Below are positions 22,025 through 34,143 of a DNA stretch of 64,000 nucleotides, piece by piece; the first letter of the stretch is position 1, and each line of letters begins with the position of its first letter. Origin of the DNA: Cherax quadricarinatus (taxonomy: Eukaryota > Arthropoda > Malacostraca > Decapoda > Parastacidae). Both the position numbers and the translations under genes were made by a program. Location: the NCBI RefSeq assembly GCF_038502225.1, contig NC_091378.1:7140100-7204099 (forward strand), read 5' to 3'. The notes under the pieces are model-generated. The model made no database searches and had not been told where the DNA came from. It was given only the letters and a program-made list of their open reading frames with translations.

Positions 22025-24775
22025 GTTATGTTAGGAAGAAACACTGGAGGGAAGAAACACTGGAGGGAAGAAACACTGGAGGGAAGAAACACTGGAGGGA
22101 AGAAACACTGGAGGGAACACTGGAGGGAAGAAACACTGGAGGGAAGAAACACTGGAGGGAACACTGGAGGGAAGAAACACTGGAGGGAAGAAACACTGGA
22201 GGGAAGAAACACTGGAGGGAAGAAACATTGGAGGGAAGAAACACTGGAGGGAAGAAACACTGGAGGGAAGAAACACTGGAGGGAAGAAACACTGGAGGGA
22301 AGAAACATTGGAGGGAAGAAACATTGGAGGGAAGAAACATTGGAGGGAAGAAACATTGGAGGGAAGAAACACTGGAGGGAAGAAACACTGGAGGGAAGAA
22401 ACACTGGAGGGAAGAAACATTGGAGGAAAGAAACACTGGAGGGAAGAAACGCTGGAGGGAAGAAACACTGGGGGGAAGAAACATTGGAGGGAAGAAACAT
22501 TGGAGGGAAGAAACATTGGAGGGAAGAAACACTGGAGGGAAGAAACAGTGGAGGGAAGAAACACTGGAGGGAAGAAACGCTGGAGGGAAGAAACACTGGG
22601 GGGAAGAAACATTGGAGGGAAGAAACATTGGAGGGAAGAAACATTGGAGGGAAGAAACACTGGAGGGAAGAAACATTGGAGGGAAGAAACACTGGAGGGA
22701 AGAAACACTGGAGGGAAGAAACACTGGAGGGAAGAAACACTGGAGGGAAGAAACACTGGAGGGAAGAAACACTGGAGGGAAGAAACACTGGAGGGAAGAA
22801 ACACTGGAGGGAAGAAACACTGGAGGGAAGAAACACTGGAGGGAAGAAACATTGGAGGGAAGAAACATTGGAGGGAAGAAACACTGGAGGGAAGAAACGC
22901 TGGAGGGAAGAAACACTGGAGGGAAGAAACATTGGAGGGAAGAAACACTGGAGGGAAGAAACATTGGAGGAAAGAAACACTGGAGGGAAGAAACGCTGGA
23001 GGGAAGAAACACTGGGGGGAAGAAACATTGGAGGGAAGAAACATTGGAGGGAAGAAACATTGGAGGGAAGAAACATTGGAGGGAAGAAACGCTGGAGGGA
23101 AGAAACGCTGGAGGGAAGAAACACTGGAGGGAAGAAACATTGGATGGAAGAAACACTGGAGGGAAGAAACATTGGAGGAAAGAAACACTGGAGGGAAGAA
23201 ACGCTGGAGGGAAGAAACACTGGGGGGAAGAAACATTGGAGGGAAGAAACATTGGAGGGAAGAAACATTGGAGGGAAGAAACATTGGAGGGAAGAAACAC
23301 TGGAGGGAAGAAACAGTGGAGGGAAGAAACACTGGGGGGAAGAAACATTGGAGGGAAGAAACATTGGAGGGAAGAAACATTGGAGGGAAGAAACATTGGA
23401 GGGAAGAAACATTGGAGGGAAGAAACACTGGAGGGAAGAAACATTGGAGGGAAGAAACACTGGAGGGAAGAAACATTGGAGGGAAGAAACACTGGAGGGA
23501 AGAAACACTGGTAGGAAGAAACAGTGGAGGGAAGAAACACTGATAGGAATAAACAGTGGAGGGAAGAAACACTGATAGGAAGAAACAGTGGAGGGAAGAA
23601 ACACTGATAGGAAGAAACAGTGGAGGGAAGAAACACTGGTAGGAAGAAACATTGGAGGGAAGAAACACTGGTAGGAAGAAACAGTGGAGGGAAGAAACAC
23701 TGATAGGAAGAAACAGTGGAGGGAAGAAACACTGGTAGGAAGAAACAGTGGAGGGAAGAAACACTGGTAGGAAGAAACAGTGGAGGGAAGGAACACTGAT
23801 AGGGAGAAACACTGGAGGGAAGAAACACTGGTAGGAAGAAACAGTGGAGGGAAGGAACACTGATAGGAAGAAACACTGGAGGGAAGAAACACTGGTAGGA
23901 AGAAACAGTGGAGGGAAGGAACACTGGTAGGAAGAAACAGTGGAGGGAAGGAACACTGATAGGAAGAAACAGTGGAGGGAAGAAACACTGGTAGGAAGAA
24001 ACAGTGGAGGGAAGAAACACTGATAGGAAGAAACAGTGGAGGGAAGAAACACTGATAGGAAGAAACAGTGGAGGGAAGAAACACTGATAGGAAGAAACAG
24101 TGGAGGGAAGAAACACTGGTAGGAAGAAACAGTGGAGGGAAGAAACACTGGTAGGAAGAAACAGTGGAGGGAAGGAACACTGATAGGAAGAAACAGTGGA
24201 GGGAAGAAACACTGATAGGAAGAAACAGTGGAGGGAAGAAACACTGGTAGGAAGAAACAGTGGAGGGAAGAAACACTGGTAGGAAGAAACAGTGGAGGGA
24301 AGGAACACTGATAGGAAGAAACAGTGGATGGAAGAAACACTGATAGGAAGAAACAGTGGTGGGAAGAAACACTGAAAGGAAGAAATACTGGTAGGAAGAA
24401 ACAGTGGTGGGAAGAAACACTGGTAGGAAGAAACAGTGGTGGGAAGAAACACTGAAAGGAAGAAATACTGGTAGGAAGAAACAGTGGTGGGAAGAAACAC
24501 TGATAGGAAGAAACAGTGGTGGGAAGAAACACTGAAAGGAAGAAATACTGGTAGGAAGAAACAGTGGAGGGAAGAAACACTGGTAGGAAGAAACAGTGGT
24601 GGGAAGAAACACTGAAAGGAAGAAATACTGGTAGGAAGAAACAGTGGTGGGAAGAAACACTGGTAGGAAGAAACAGTGGAGGGAAGAAACACTGGTAGGA
24701 AGAAAGAGTGGTGGGAAGAAACACTGAAAGGAAGAAATACTGGAAGTATGAAACACTGGAGGAAAGAAACATTGT
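22025..24775. repeat. 17-bp minisatellite that becomes a 33-bp dimer
   Basis: Left part (22025 to about 23500): unit GAAGAAACACTGGAGGG with ACATTGG and ACGCTGG variants. Right part (about 23500 to 24740): alternating 16-bp GAAGAAACACTGATAG (or GGTAG) and 17-bp GAAGAAACAGTGGAGGG, a 33-bp composite. Near the right end GTGGTGGG and GAAAGG variants appear. About 160 monomers. All three minus frames stay open for over 900 codons because no frame of the unit contains a stop; no gene is inferred. Confidence 0.97.
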
Positions 24776-24920
24776 AGAAAACTAACATGAAGGGAAGAAA
24801 CATTGCTGGTAGCTGGCTGCTGCTGTTAATTTGGGGGTTGTGGTTGTTGGTGCAGTGGTGGTAGTTGTTTTGGTTGGTATGGTAGTTGTGGTTAGTTACT
24901 CTACCTGCATACATGCTAAC

Positions 24921-25315
24921 AGGTCTGTGGACCATCACCCCTGCGGCCAGGTCTCAGACCATCACCCCTGCGGCCAGGTCTCAGACCATCACCCCTGCGG
25001 CCAGGTCTCACACCATCACCCCTGCGGCCAGGTCTCACACCATCACCCCTGCGGCCCGGTCTCAGACCATCACCCCTGCGGCCAGGTCTCAGACCATCAC
25101 CCCTGCAGCCAGGTCTCAGACCATCACCCCTGCGGCCAGGTCTCAGACCATCACCCCTGCGGCCAGGTCTCAGACCATCACCCCTGCTGCCAGGTCTCAG
25201 ACCATCACCCCTGCGGCCAGGTCTCAGACCATCACCCCTGCGGCCAGGTCTCACACCATCACCCCTGCGGCCAGGTCTCACACCATCACCCCTGTGGCCA
25301 GGTCTCAGACCGGTC
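24921..25315. repeat. 27-bp GC-rich minisatellite, about 15 copies
   Basis: Units contain CATCACCCCTGCGGCC then AGGTCTCAGAC, or CACAC in place of CAGAC. The tract has regularly spaced CpG sites, unlike its AT-rich surroundings. Frames in both strands are artefacts of the 27-bp period. Confidence 0.95.
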
Positions 25316-25319
25316 CCTC

Positions 25320-26000
25320 ATAATCGACAAGGAAGTATTACACAAACAAGACCTGTTAGTTGCTTACGACTCACTAGCCATGAATTCGAACCCCACCCGT
25401 TCCGTGGTTTGTTTACAATCGTGTTAGTACGATTTCATCAGTCACAAATTGAAGTCTACTACACGACTGTCATTAAACCTGAGCGTCACCTGATCACCTT
25501 CACTGAAGAATACGTTTTAAAGTTAGTCCTAAAAGTTATAATCATTACCAGGATTTTTAAACGGGTGGAAGGGTAAGCCAGGGTAAGGCCTCGGTCAGGT
25601 GTCCAAAATCTCCAGTGGCAGGTCATCATACGACTAAGACCCGCGTCAAGAAACACTTGTCCTGTTTCCTGATAATCATTAAACCTACTGTATTAAAGTA
25701 TACACTGTGGGAAATACACTTCACGATGTATAAATTGCTCGTTCATACAAAGACTATAATAAATCCAATACAACATGCAATGTTGTATAATTGCAAACAC
25801 TTGCAACCCCTCCAAGCAATTTATTTTGTAATCCAGTGTGAAATTTATGGAATAAATTGCTAGAAGGAACAAATGAGTGCAACTCAGTTTAAATAGTTAA
25901 AAATAAATTGTATATTTTTTTTCGAAACCCGAGGTTTGTTTGATGTCTTTGATGCCTTAGTCAAAACACGTTCTTAGACACAAAGGACTGTGGAATCTAC
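25320..26000. other. Intergenic, nothing recognised
   Basis: Single-copy-looking sequence with no supported frame. Confidence 0.55.
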
Positions 26001-26075
26001 TTGGGGTAAACCTGGAGGGATTTTTGGGGGTCGTCGCCCCCGCGGCTTGGTCTCTGAGCAGATCTACTGCTTTCC
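26001..26075 (-). repeat. Fragment of the tRNA-derived SINE found at 31553
   Basis: GTAAACCTGGAGG, GGGGGTCGTCGCCCCCGCGG and CTTGGTCTCTGAG match the tail of the 31553-31818 SINE with substitutions. Confidence 0.65.
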
Positions 26076-26164
26076 GGTCAACAGAGGCTTTTAAAATATT
26101 TGTTCAGCGATTATTGCCTTTGCTTTGAGGAACAAGAAATTGGAACACACACATGTGGCGTTTG

Positions 26165-26620
26165 TACCACCACCACCACCACCACTACCCTCCTCTCATA
26201 ACCACTACTACTACCCTCGCTCTCATAACCACTACTACCCTCCTCTCATAACTACTACTACCCTCGCTCTTATTACTACTACCCCTACCTATCATCACCA
26301 CCACCACCACTACTACTACTACCCTCCTCTCATAACCACTACTACTACCCCTACCTCTCATAACCACCACCACTACTACCCTCGCTTTCACAACCACCAC
26401 AACTACCACTATCCTTCAATCCTCACTCCACAACCACCACCACCTTCCTCTCATAATTACCACTGCCTCCCACCTTCCATCACCACCACAACCACCGCCA
26501 CTACCCCCAATCCTCCCCACCATAACAACCATTATCAATCAACCCTCCCCCACCACCTCCTCTACCACCTCCCCCACCATCAAACGTGCTCTCCAAGCTG
26601 CACCATAATTCCATAATCCA
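26165..26620. repeat. ACC/ACT-rich low-complexity block
   Basis: Degenerate CTACTACC, CCTCTCATAACC and CACCACC motifs without a strict period. Translation gives His/Tyr/Pro-rich artefacts. Confidence 0.85.
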
Positions 26621-26857
26621 GCACTATTACAACCACCATAACACTGTATAACGGTACTTAACGGCTCTCCCGGCTCAGATTGCGACCAGCAGTCTCTTCA
26701 CCAACAGTGACATTCCCGTTAGAGGGAAAGAAAACAGATGGCACTTAGCCAGTAACGACCGTCTGAGCCGTTCGTCTCAGTTTACGAACGACAACAGATA
26801 TCCGGATTTACCTAATTAACGAAAGAGTGAAAACGAGGCTCAAGGGGCGAAGCGTCT

Positions 26858-27402
26858 TCACAGGTCTTTACTAGGATGAAGTTGGAGCCATCTGTGGGCT
26901 AGCGATTTCATTTTATCAACTATTTCGTTCATGTCATTATGCTGTACGAACATGTTCCAGACTTGAGTCATCCTAGAAATAAATGATCTCTGATGAAGTG
27001 ATGTTCTGGAGAAGATTACAGTCAGAGTGAAGTTGCTGCTGGCTGCCCGTCTTGTGGTGTAGCTCACTTCTCACTGACCTCTGAGTGGAGCCAAGTGTGG
27101 TACATAATACTAAGACCACCCACATTCCTCCTGCATTGAAGGCTTTGCAGAAATGACAGATTCATCCAGGCTGGATACAGGCCAGAGATGAGCCGTTTTC
27201 TGTTCTCTATACTGTTAAGTCGCAGATGAGACGGAGGGCAGGCAGTCCAAGAAAGTGGAGCATACTCAGGGTGTGAGCGTACCTGTGCCTCGTACAGAAC
27301 CTTGCAACCTCTAATGTTTGCAAGATTTACAACGTGGTTCTTCATGGTTAGTTTGTAGTCAAATTTTACCCCAAGGATATCAACTTCATCTCCAGGTATC
27401 AA
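26858..27402 (-). pseudogene. Non-LTR retrotransposon RT C-terminal fragment
   Basis: The minus strand reads EVDILGVKFDYKLTMKNHV, LYEAQVRSHPEYAPLSW and LQSLQCRRNVGGLSIMY, the region after the RT palm in jockey/I-like LINEs, where ILGV and the R-x-x-x-EYA segment are typical. After a frameshift near 27064 it continues TRRAASSNFTLTV, RSFISRMTQVWN, the usual extreme C-terminus. No catalytic palm is present, so it is a 5'-truncated dead copy of a different family from the CR1-like elements. Confidence 0.75.
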
Positions 27403-27507
27403 TACTCTCCCATTATCACTGCTCCAGCATTATCATCATGGTGCCCAGAGACCATCATTTATATTTTCTCAGGAGCAAATATTACCTTCCATCTTTCCCC
27501 CTGGCTG

Positions 27508-27552
27508 ATGTAAGCTCTCTCTCTCTCTCTCATTCACCTTACTTTCCCTCAT

Positions 27553-27603
<51 letters not shown>
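27508..27603. repeat. (TC)n microsatellite
   Basis: TC tract with a CATTCACCTTACTTTCC interruption in its left part. Confidence 0.95.
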
Positions 27604-27607
<4 letters not shown>

Positions 27608-27778
27608 AACTCGTCATGGAAGGCGGAATATTGCATATTGAAATTCACTTTAGAAATCCAATTACTTGACTTTTGCGCCAGGCGAAAGAGAAGCTAAAAT
27701 GCCCCATTGAGATCTGTAAACACCACCCTGTGATGGGCTCTTCATTTGAGGAAATGGAGCAATTTTTCTTCGTCCTTG

Positions 27779-27850
27779 GACTACGTTTGACTGCCATCCA
27801 TTACCCCAGACACTGAGGCCCAACGGGTTTAGTGTTCCCCAATGAATATA
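27779..27850 (-). repeat. GCGCTAAACCC-type dispersed repeat fragment
   Basis: On the minus strand GGGGAACACTAAACCCGTTG and GTCTGGGGTAATGGATGG match the family seen at 38655, 58365 and 63140. Confidence 0.5.
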
Positions 27851-28229
27851 AGAATAAAATGTCTCTTTTGTCCTTACCAGACCAAATAGTGGTATCCCTC
27901 CATATATCTTTTTAGTATCCCCCTGTACCTCAGTGTACATAAGAAGGATACTAGCTGCAATGTAAAACCCTCCATGTATAACAAGTGGTATCCCTTTCCG
28001 GTATTCTAGTATTTGCTGTAACTTAAAACCACCACTGAAAGATTGCACCAGCTCCTGGACCTCAACGCAAGAGGGATATTGAATTTAAATCTCTAAAGAG
28101 GCAGAAGTAGCAGCTCAAATCTCATGGGAGACCTGGGAGCTATAGCTCAACCATCAATAAAGGCTCAGGAATGAAAGATCCAACACCTTCAAGAGGTCCG
28201 GGAGCTTTAAGACACTCGTGAAGCCTATT
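27851..28229. other. Intergenic, nothing recognised
   Basis: A minus-strand open frame of 128 codons crosses into this stretch, but part of it is the dispersed repeat above, so it is not called as a gene. Confidence 0.5.
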
Positions 28230-28800
28230 TAACTAAATTTGTCAAACTTGTACATTCCATAAATAAGTGCTCACTGCTTTAAAAGTTTTCTTATATATCA
28301 AAATTTTGAATTTATCACAAAACCACGAAAGGTAAAAAATAGGTGACTCAATAACTAAATTTAAATTTTCAATAAAAAATAATTAATTTTCAATTAAACA
28401 AAATTTATCTTCACTTAAAAAAAATATTTTAAATTTCGAAAAAAATAGTTAATTTAAAAAATGTTATTTTTTAGTAAAATATTTTTAATTTTCAATATTT
28501 TTATTAATAAAAAAGTAATTTTAAATAGAAAGTAGCTAATTTAAAAATAGTTAATTTTCAATAACAGTAAATTTTCAATAAAATTAATTTTCAATTAAAA
28601 AAAAAATAAATTTTCAATTAAAAAAAGTCAAATTTCCATAAAAAAAAAAAATTTTCAATAAAAAATAGCTAATTTTCAACAAAAGAAAAATTAATTTTAA
28701 TACAAAAACAGTAAATTTTCAATAAAGAAAAAAATCAATAATTACCAAGTTACTTTCAGGTTGATAAATTTACAAAAAATAAAAGTAATAAAATTTCCAC
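28230..28800. repeat. AT-rich degenerate repeat of TTTTCAATAAAAAATAG type
   Basis: Recurring AATTTTCAATAAAAAA segments at irregular 30-40 base spacing suggest an old, eroded tandem array. Confidence 0.7.
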
Positions 28801-28834
28801 CAACTTAACATAACATCAAAGTGAAATTTTGAAC

Positions 28835-28925
28835 GACGTTTCAGACCATTAACTAGTCACACTATGTAGGAGCGAAACGTCTTCATAAGTTTCTCTCTTA
28901 TGTACTGGTTATTTGTGTATTTATC
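28835..28925 (+). repeat. Family A/B-like scrap
   Basis: ACGACGTTTCAGACCATT, then TATGTAGGAGCGAAACGTC and CTTATGTACTGGTTATTTG mix features of families A and B. Confidence 0.45.
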
Positions 28926-28934
28926 ATGTCAGAT

Positions 28935-31550
28935 CACACTCAAGCTGACACTACTGAAGTCTCCCAGGTCAGGCTGACACTACTGAAGTCTCCCAGCTCA
29001 GGCTGACACTACTGAAGTCTCCCAGCTCAGGCTGACACTACTGAAGTCTCCCAGCTCAGACACTACTGAAGTCTCCCAGCTCAGGCTGACACTACTGAAG
29101 TCTCCCAGCTCAGGCTGACACTACTGAAGTCTCCCAGCTCAGGCTGACACTACTGAAGTCTCCCAGCTCAGGCTGACACTACTGAAGTCTTCCAGCTCAG
29201 GCTGACACTACTGAAGTCTCCCAGCTCAGGCTGACACTACTGAAGTCTTCCAGCTCAGGCTGACACTACTGAAGTCTTCCAGCTCAGGCTGACACTACTG
29301 AAGTCTCCCAGCTCAGGCTGACACTACTGAAGTCTCCCAGCTCAGGCTGACACTACTGAAGTCTCCCAGCTCAGGCTGACACTACTGAAGTCTCCCAGCT
29401 CAGGCTGACACTACTGAAGTTTCCCAGCTCAGGCTGACACTACTGAAGTCTCCCAGCTCAGGCTGACACTACTGAAGTCTCCCAGCTCAGGCTGACACTA
29501 CTGAAGTCTCCCAGCTCAGGCTGACACTACTGAAGTCTCCCAGCTCAGGCTGACACTACTGAAGTCTCCCAGCTCAGGCTGACACTACTGAAGTCTCCCA
29601 GCTCAGGCTGACACTACTGAAGTCCCCCAGCTCAAGCTGACACTACTGAAGTCCCCCAGCTCAAGCTGACACTACTGAAGTCCCCCAGCTCAAGCTGACA
29701 CTACTGAAGTCTCCCAGCTCAAGCTGACACTACTGAAGTCTCCCAGCTCAGACACTACTGAAGTCTCTCAGCTCAGGCTGACACTACTGAAGTCTCTCAG
29801 CTCAGGCTGACACTACTGAAGTCTCCCAGCTCAGGCTGACACTACTGAAGTCTCCCAGCTCAGGCTGACACTACCGAAGTCTCTCAGCTCAGACACTACT
29901 GAAGTCTCCAAGCTCAAACACTACTGAAGTCTCTCAGCTCAGGCTGACACTACTGAAGTCTCCCAGCTCAGGCTAACACTACCGAAGTCTCTCAGCTCAG
30001 ACACTACTGAAGTCTCCAAGCTAAAACACTACTGAAGTATCTCAGCTCAGGCTGACACTACTGAAGTCTCCCAGCTCAGACACTACTGAAGTCTCTCAGC
30101 TCAGGCTGACACTACTGAAGTCTCTCAGCTCAGGCTGACACTACTGAAGTCTCCAAACTCAAACACTACTGAAGTCTCCAAACTCAAACACTACTGAAGT
30201 CTCTCAGTTCAGGCTGACACTACTGAAGTCTCCCAGCTCAGACACTACTGATGTCTCCCAGCTCAGACACTACTGATGTCTCCCAGCTCAGGCTAACAAT
30301 ACTGAAGTCTCCCAGCTCAGGCTGACACTACTGATGTCTCCCAGCTCAGACACTACTGATGTCTCCCAGCTCAGGCTGACACTACTGATGTCTCCCAGCT
30401 CAGGCTGACACTACTGTCTCCCAGCTCAGGCTGACATTGCTGAAGTCTCCCAGCTAAGGCTGACACTACTGATGTCTCCCAGATCATACACTACTGAAGT
30501 CTCCCAGTTCAGACATACTGATGTCTCCCAGCTCAGACATACTGATGTCTCCCAGCTCAGACATACTGATGTCTCCCAGTTCAGACACTACTAATATCTC
30601 CCAGCTCAGGCTGACACTACTGAAGTCTCCCAGTTCAGACACTACTAATATCTCCCAGCTCAGGCTGACACTACTGAAGTCTCCCAGCTCAGGCTGAGAC
30701 TACTGAAGTCTCCCAGCTCAGACACTACTGATGTCTCCCAGCTCAGGCTGACACTACTGAAGTCTCCCAGCTCAGGCTGACACTACTGAAGTCTCCCAGC
30801 TCAGACACTACTGAAGTCTCCCAGCTCAGACACTACTGAAGTCTCCCAGCTCAGACATTACTGAAGTCTCCCAGGTCAGGCTGACATTACTGAAGTCTCC
30901 CAGCTCAGGCTGACACTACTGAAGTCTCCCAGCTCAGACACTACTGAAGTCTCCCAGCTCAGGCTGACACTACTGAAGTCTCCCAGCTCAGACACTACTG
31001 AAGTCTCCCAGCTCAAACACTACTGAAGTCTCCCAGCTCAAACACTACTGAAGTCTCCCAGCTCAGACACTACTGAAGTCTCCCAGCTCAAACACTACTG
31101 AAGTCTCCCAGCTCAAACACTACTGAAGTCTCCCAGCTCAGGCTGACACTAATGAAGTTTCCCAGCTCAGGCTGACGCTACTGAAGTCTCCCAACTCAGA
31201 CACTACTGAAGTCTCCCAGCTCAGACACTACTGATGTCTCCCAGCTCAGGCTGACACTACTGATGTCTCCCAGCTCAGGCTGACACTACTGAGGTCTCCC
31301 AGCTCAGGCTGACACTACTGAAGTCTCCCAGCTCAGACACTACTGAAGTCTCCCAGCTCAGGCTGACACTACTGAAGTCTCCCAGCTCAAGCACTACTGA
31401 AGTCTCCCAGCTCAGGCTGACACTACTGAAGTCTCCCAGCTCAAGCACTACTGAAGTCTCCCAGCTCAGGCTGACACTACTGAAGTCTCCCAGCTCAAGC
31501 ACTACTGAAGTCTCCCAGCTCAGGCTGACACTAGTGAAGTCTCCCAGCAC
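28935..31550. repeat. 29/25-bp minisatellite, about 95 copies
   Basis: The long unit reads CTCAGGCTGACACTACTGAA then GTCTCCCAG (29 bp). The short unit lacks four bases, giving CTCAGACACT (25 bp). The left third is mostly long units; from about 29750 both types are mixed, with many single-base variants. The mixed periods keep frames short. Confidence 0.97.
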
Positions 31551-31552
31551 AC

Positions 31553-31818
31553 TGCTGAAGTTTACCTGGAGTTTACCTGGAGAGAGTTCCGGGGGTCAAC
31601 GCCCCCGCGGCCCGGTCTGTGACCAGGCCTCCTTAGGTCAGTGTCCCAGGATGCGACCCACACCAGTCGACTAACACCCAGGTACCCATTTTACTGATGG
31701 GGAACATAGACAACAGGTGGAAAGAAACACGTCCAATGTTTCTACTCTGGCTGGGAATCAAACCCAGGCCCTCACCGTGTGAAGCGAGAGCGTTAACCAC
31801 CAGGCCACCAGAGCCCAA
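31553..31818 (-). repeat. tRNA-derived SINE, tRNA-Val-like head
   Basis: On the minus strand the head folds like a tRNA. An acceptor stem GCTCTGG pairs with CCAGAGT, A box TGGCCTGGTGGTTAACGC, anticodon region CTCGC-TTCACAC-G-GTGAG, and T-arm CTGGG-TTTGATT-CCCAG. The loop could place CAC as anticodon, which suggests a valine tRNA origin. The body continues CTGGGTGTTAGTCGAC, GGGCCGCGGGGGCG to a duplicated TTTACCTGGAG end at 31553. Fragments recur at 26001, 52331 and 58110. It is internal to no gene. Confidence 0.8.
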
Positions 31819-32082
31819 TTGTAGGAAAAGCAAATTTCCCTTTGCTAAGTTGGGGAAATACATGGGTGAGTTCTATCTCCTGGTTCAAAATTTGGGAGCC
31901 TCTTAGTTCCTCAAGGCTCTAGCTCTTGGTCCTCGAGATACAGCTTCGGAATTCTTTTTGTAAAATCCATACAGTATTGACACCTCACAAGTATTTCTTT
32001 CTCACAGAGGAGTAAAGAAGGGAACAGGGACAGATAAGAAGAGGAGGAAAGGATGTGCAAGAGAGGGAGGTGTAATAGTCCA
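31819..32082. other. Short intergenic, nothing recognised
   Basis: No repeat match in the window or supported frame. Confidence 0.5.
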
Positions 32083-33112
32083 CGGAGTACTACACTCCAC
32101 AGAATACTACACTCCACAGAGTACTACACTCCACAGAATACTACACTCCACAGAGTACTACACTCCACAGAATACTACACTCCACAGAATACTACACTCC
32201 ACAGAGTACTACACTCCACAGAATACTACACTCCACAGAGTACTACACTCCACAGAGTACTACACTCCACAGGATACTACACTCCACGGAATACTACACT
32301 CCACAGAATACTACACTCCACAGAATACTACACTCCACAGAGTACTACACTCCACAGGATACTACACTCCACGGAATACTACACTCCACGGAATACTACA
32401 CTCCACGGAATACTACACTCCACGGAATACTACACTCCACGGAATACTACACTCCACGGAATACTACACTCCACGGAATACTACACTCCACGGAATACTA
32501 CACTCCACGGAATACTACACTCCACGGAATACTACACTCCACGGAATACTACACTCACAGAGTACTACACTCCAGAGAGTACTACACTCCACGGAGTACT
32601 ACACTCCACGGAATACTACACTCCACGGAATACTACACTCCACGGAATACTACACTCCACGGGATACTACACTCCACAGGATACTACACTCCACAGGATA
32701 CTACACTCCACAGGATACTACACTCCACAGGATACTACACTCCACAGAATACTACACTCCACAGGATACTACACTCCACAGGATACTACACTCCACAGGA
32801 TACTACACTCCACAGGATACTACACTCCACAGGATACTACACTCCACAGGATACTACACTCCACAGGATACTACACTCCACAGAATACTACACTCCACAG
32901 AATACTACACTCCACAGAATACTACACTCCACAGAATACTACACTCCACAGAATACTACACTCCACAGAATACTACACTCCACAGAATACTACACTCCAC
33001 AGAGTACTACACTCCACAGAGTACTACACTCCACAGAGTACTACACTCCACAGAGTACTACACTCCACAGAGTACTACACTCCACAGAGTACTACACTCC
33101 ACAGAGTACTCA
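32083..33112. repeat. 17-bp minisatellite, about 60 copies
   Basis: Unit TACTACACTCCACAGAA with CGGAA, AGAG and AGGA variants clustered in blocks: mixed from 32083, CGGAA units at about 32380-32650, AGGA units at 32660-32880, CAGAA at 32880-33000 and CAGAG at the right end. The block clustering points to local segmental amplification. The 17-codon periodic frame on plus is an artefact. Confidence 0.97.
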
Positions 33113-33145
33113 CTGTGAAGCAGATATGTTTACACAGTTTATTTA

Positions 33146-33270
33146 TAAATATTACATTCTCGTGTACTCAGCCTCAATGGGATGTACTCAGCCTCAGGGG
33201 GATGTACTTACCCTCAATGGCATGTACTCATCCGCAAGGAGATGTACTCAGCCTCAGGGGGATGTGTACC
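33146..33270. repeat. Degenerate approximately 20-bp repeat
   Basis: Five to six units of GATGTACTCAGCCTCARGGG type. Confidence 0.8.
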
Positions 33271-33342
33271 GCTAACCAATACTCCATACATCTCTTACCT
33301 GAAAAAGATATATTTTTGTTAATTATATTATATAGTTAAATC

Positions 33343-33346
<4 letters not shown>

Positions 33347-33375
<29 letters not shown>

Positions 33376-33420
33376 GTTAAAGCAAAAATAGCCATATATA
33401 CAACATATATCCCACACACA

Positions 33421-33512
<92 letters not shown>
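33347..33512. repeat. (TC)n then (TA)n microsatellites
   Basis: TC at 33347-33375 and about 45 TA units at 33421-33512. Confidence 0.95.
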
Positions 33513-33515
<3 letters not shown>

Positions 33516-33685
33516 CATACATATGCACGAGGGTGTAATTCCTAGCGGTTAAAGCTGTCACGGGATCGGAGTTAAGATTGTGAGGTGTGTTGCTGAGGCC
33601 AACCACGCACTCTTAACACACACTGGAGCAACAACTCTAAAAGTGTTGTTGTTGTGGGAGATGTGATTTGTGGTTACTGTTGTGG

Positions 33686-34064
33686 ATGTGGTGATAAGGG
33701 TGATAGTAGTAGTAGCAGCACTAGTAGTAGTAGCATTAGTAGTAGTAGTAGTAGCACTAGTAGTAGTAGCACTAGTAGTAGTAGCACTAGTAGTAGTAGT
33801 AGTAGTAGCAGCAGCAGTAATAGTAGTAGGAGCATTAGTAGTAGTAGTATTGGTGGTGGTAGTAGCACTAATAGTAGTAGCACTAATAGCAGTAGCACTA
33901 GCGGCAATAGTCCAGCACCAGTAGTAGTAATAGGAGGAGCGGCAGTAATAGCAGCAGCAGAAGAAGAAGAAGAAGAAGAAGAAGAAGAAGAAGAAGAAGA
34001 AGAAGAAGAAGAAGAAGAAGAAGAAGAAGAAGAAGAAGAAGAAGAAGAAGAAGAAGAAGAAGAA

Positions 34065-34129
<65 letters not shown>

Positions 34130-34143
34130 AAAAGAAAGAAAAA
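33686..34143. repeat. Compound AGT/AGC - AGA - AAAG microsatellite
   Basis: Three motifs follow without a break: imperfect AGT/AGC (33686-33955), pure AGA (about 33958-34065) and pure GAAA (34066-34140). False poly-Ser, poly-Glu and poly-Phe frames result. Confidence 0.95.

Noticed and set aside
22021..24938. Three minus-strand frames of more than 900 codons
   Set aside because: The 17-bp unit lacks stops in any minus frame, so length is meaningless. No signal peptide or non-repeat domain at either end.
27662..28048. 128-codon minus-strand frame as a gene
   Set aside because: Part of it is a copy of the GCGCTAAACCC dispersed repeat.
28935..31550. CRISPR-like array with 29-bp repeats
   Set aside because: Units are contiguous with no unique spacers, and the surroundings are eukaryotic.
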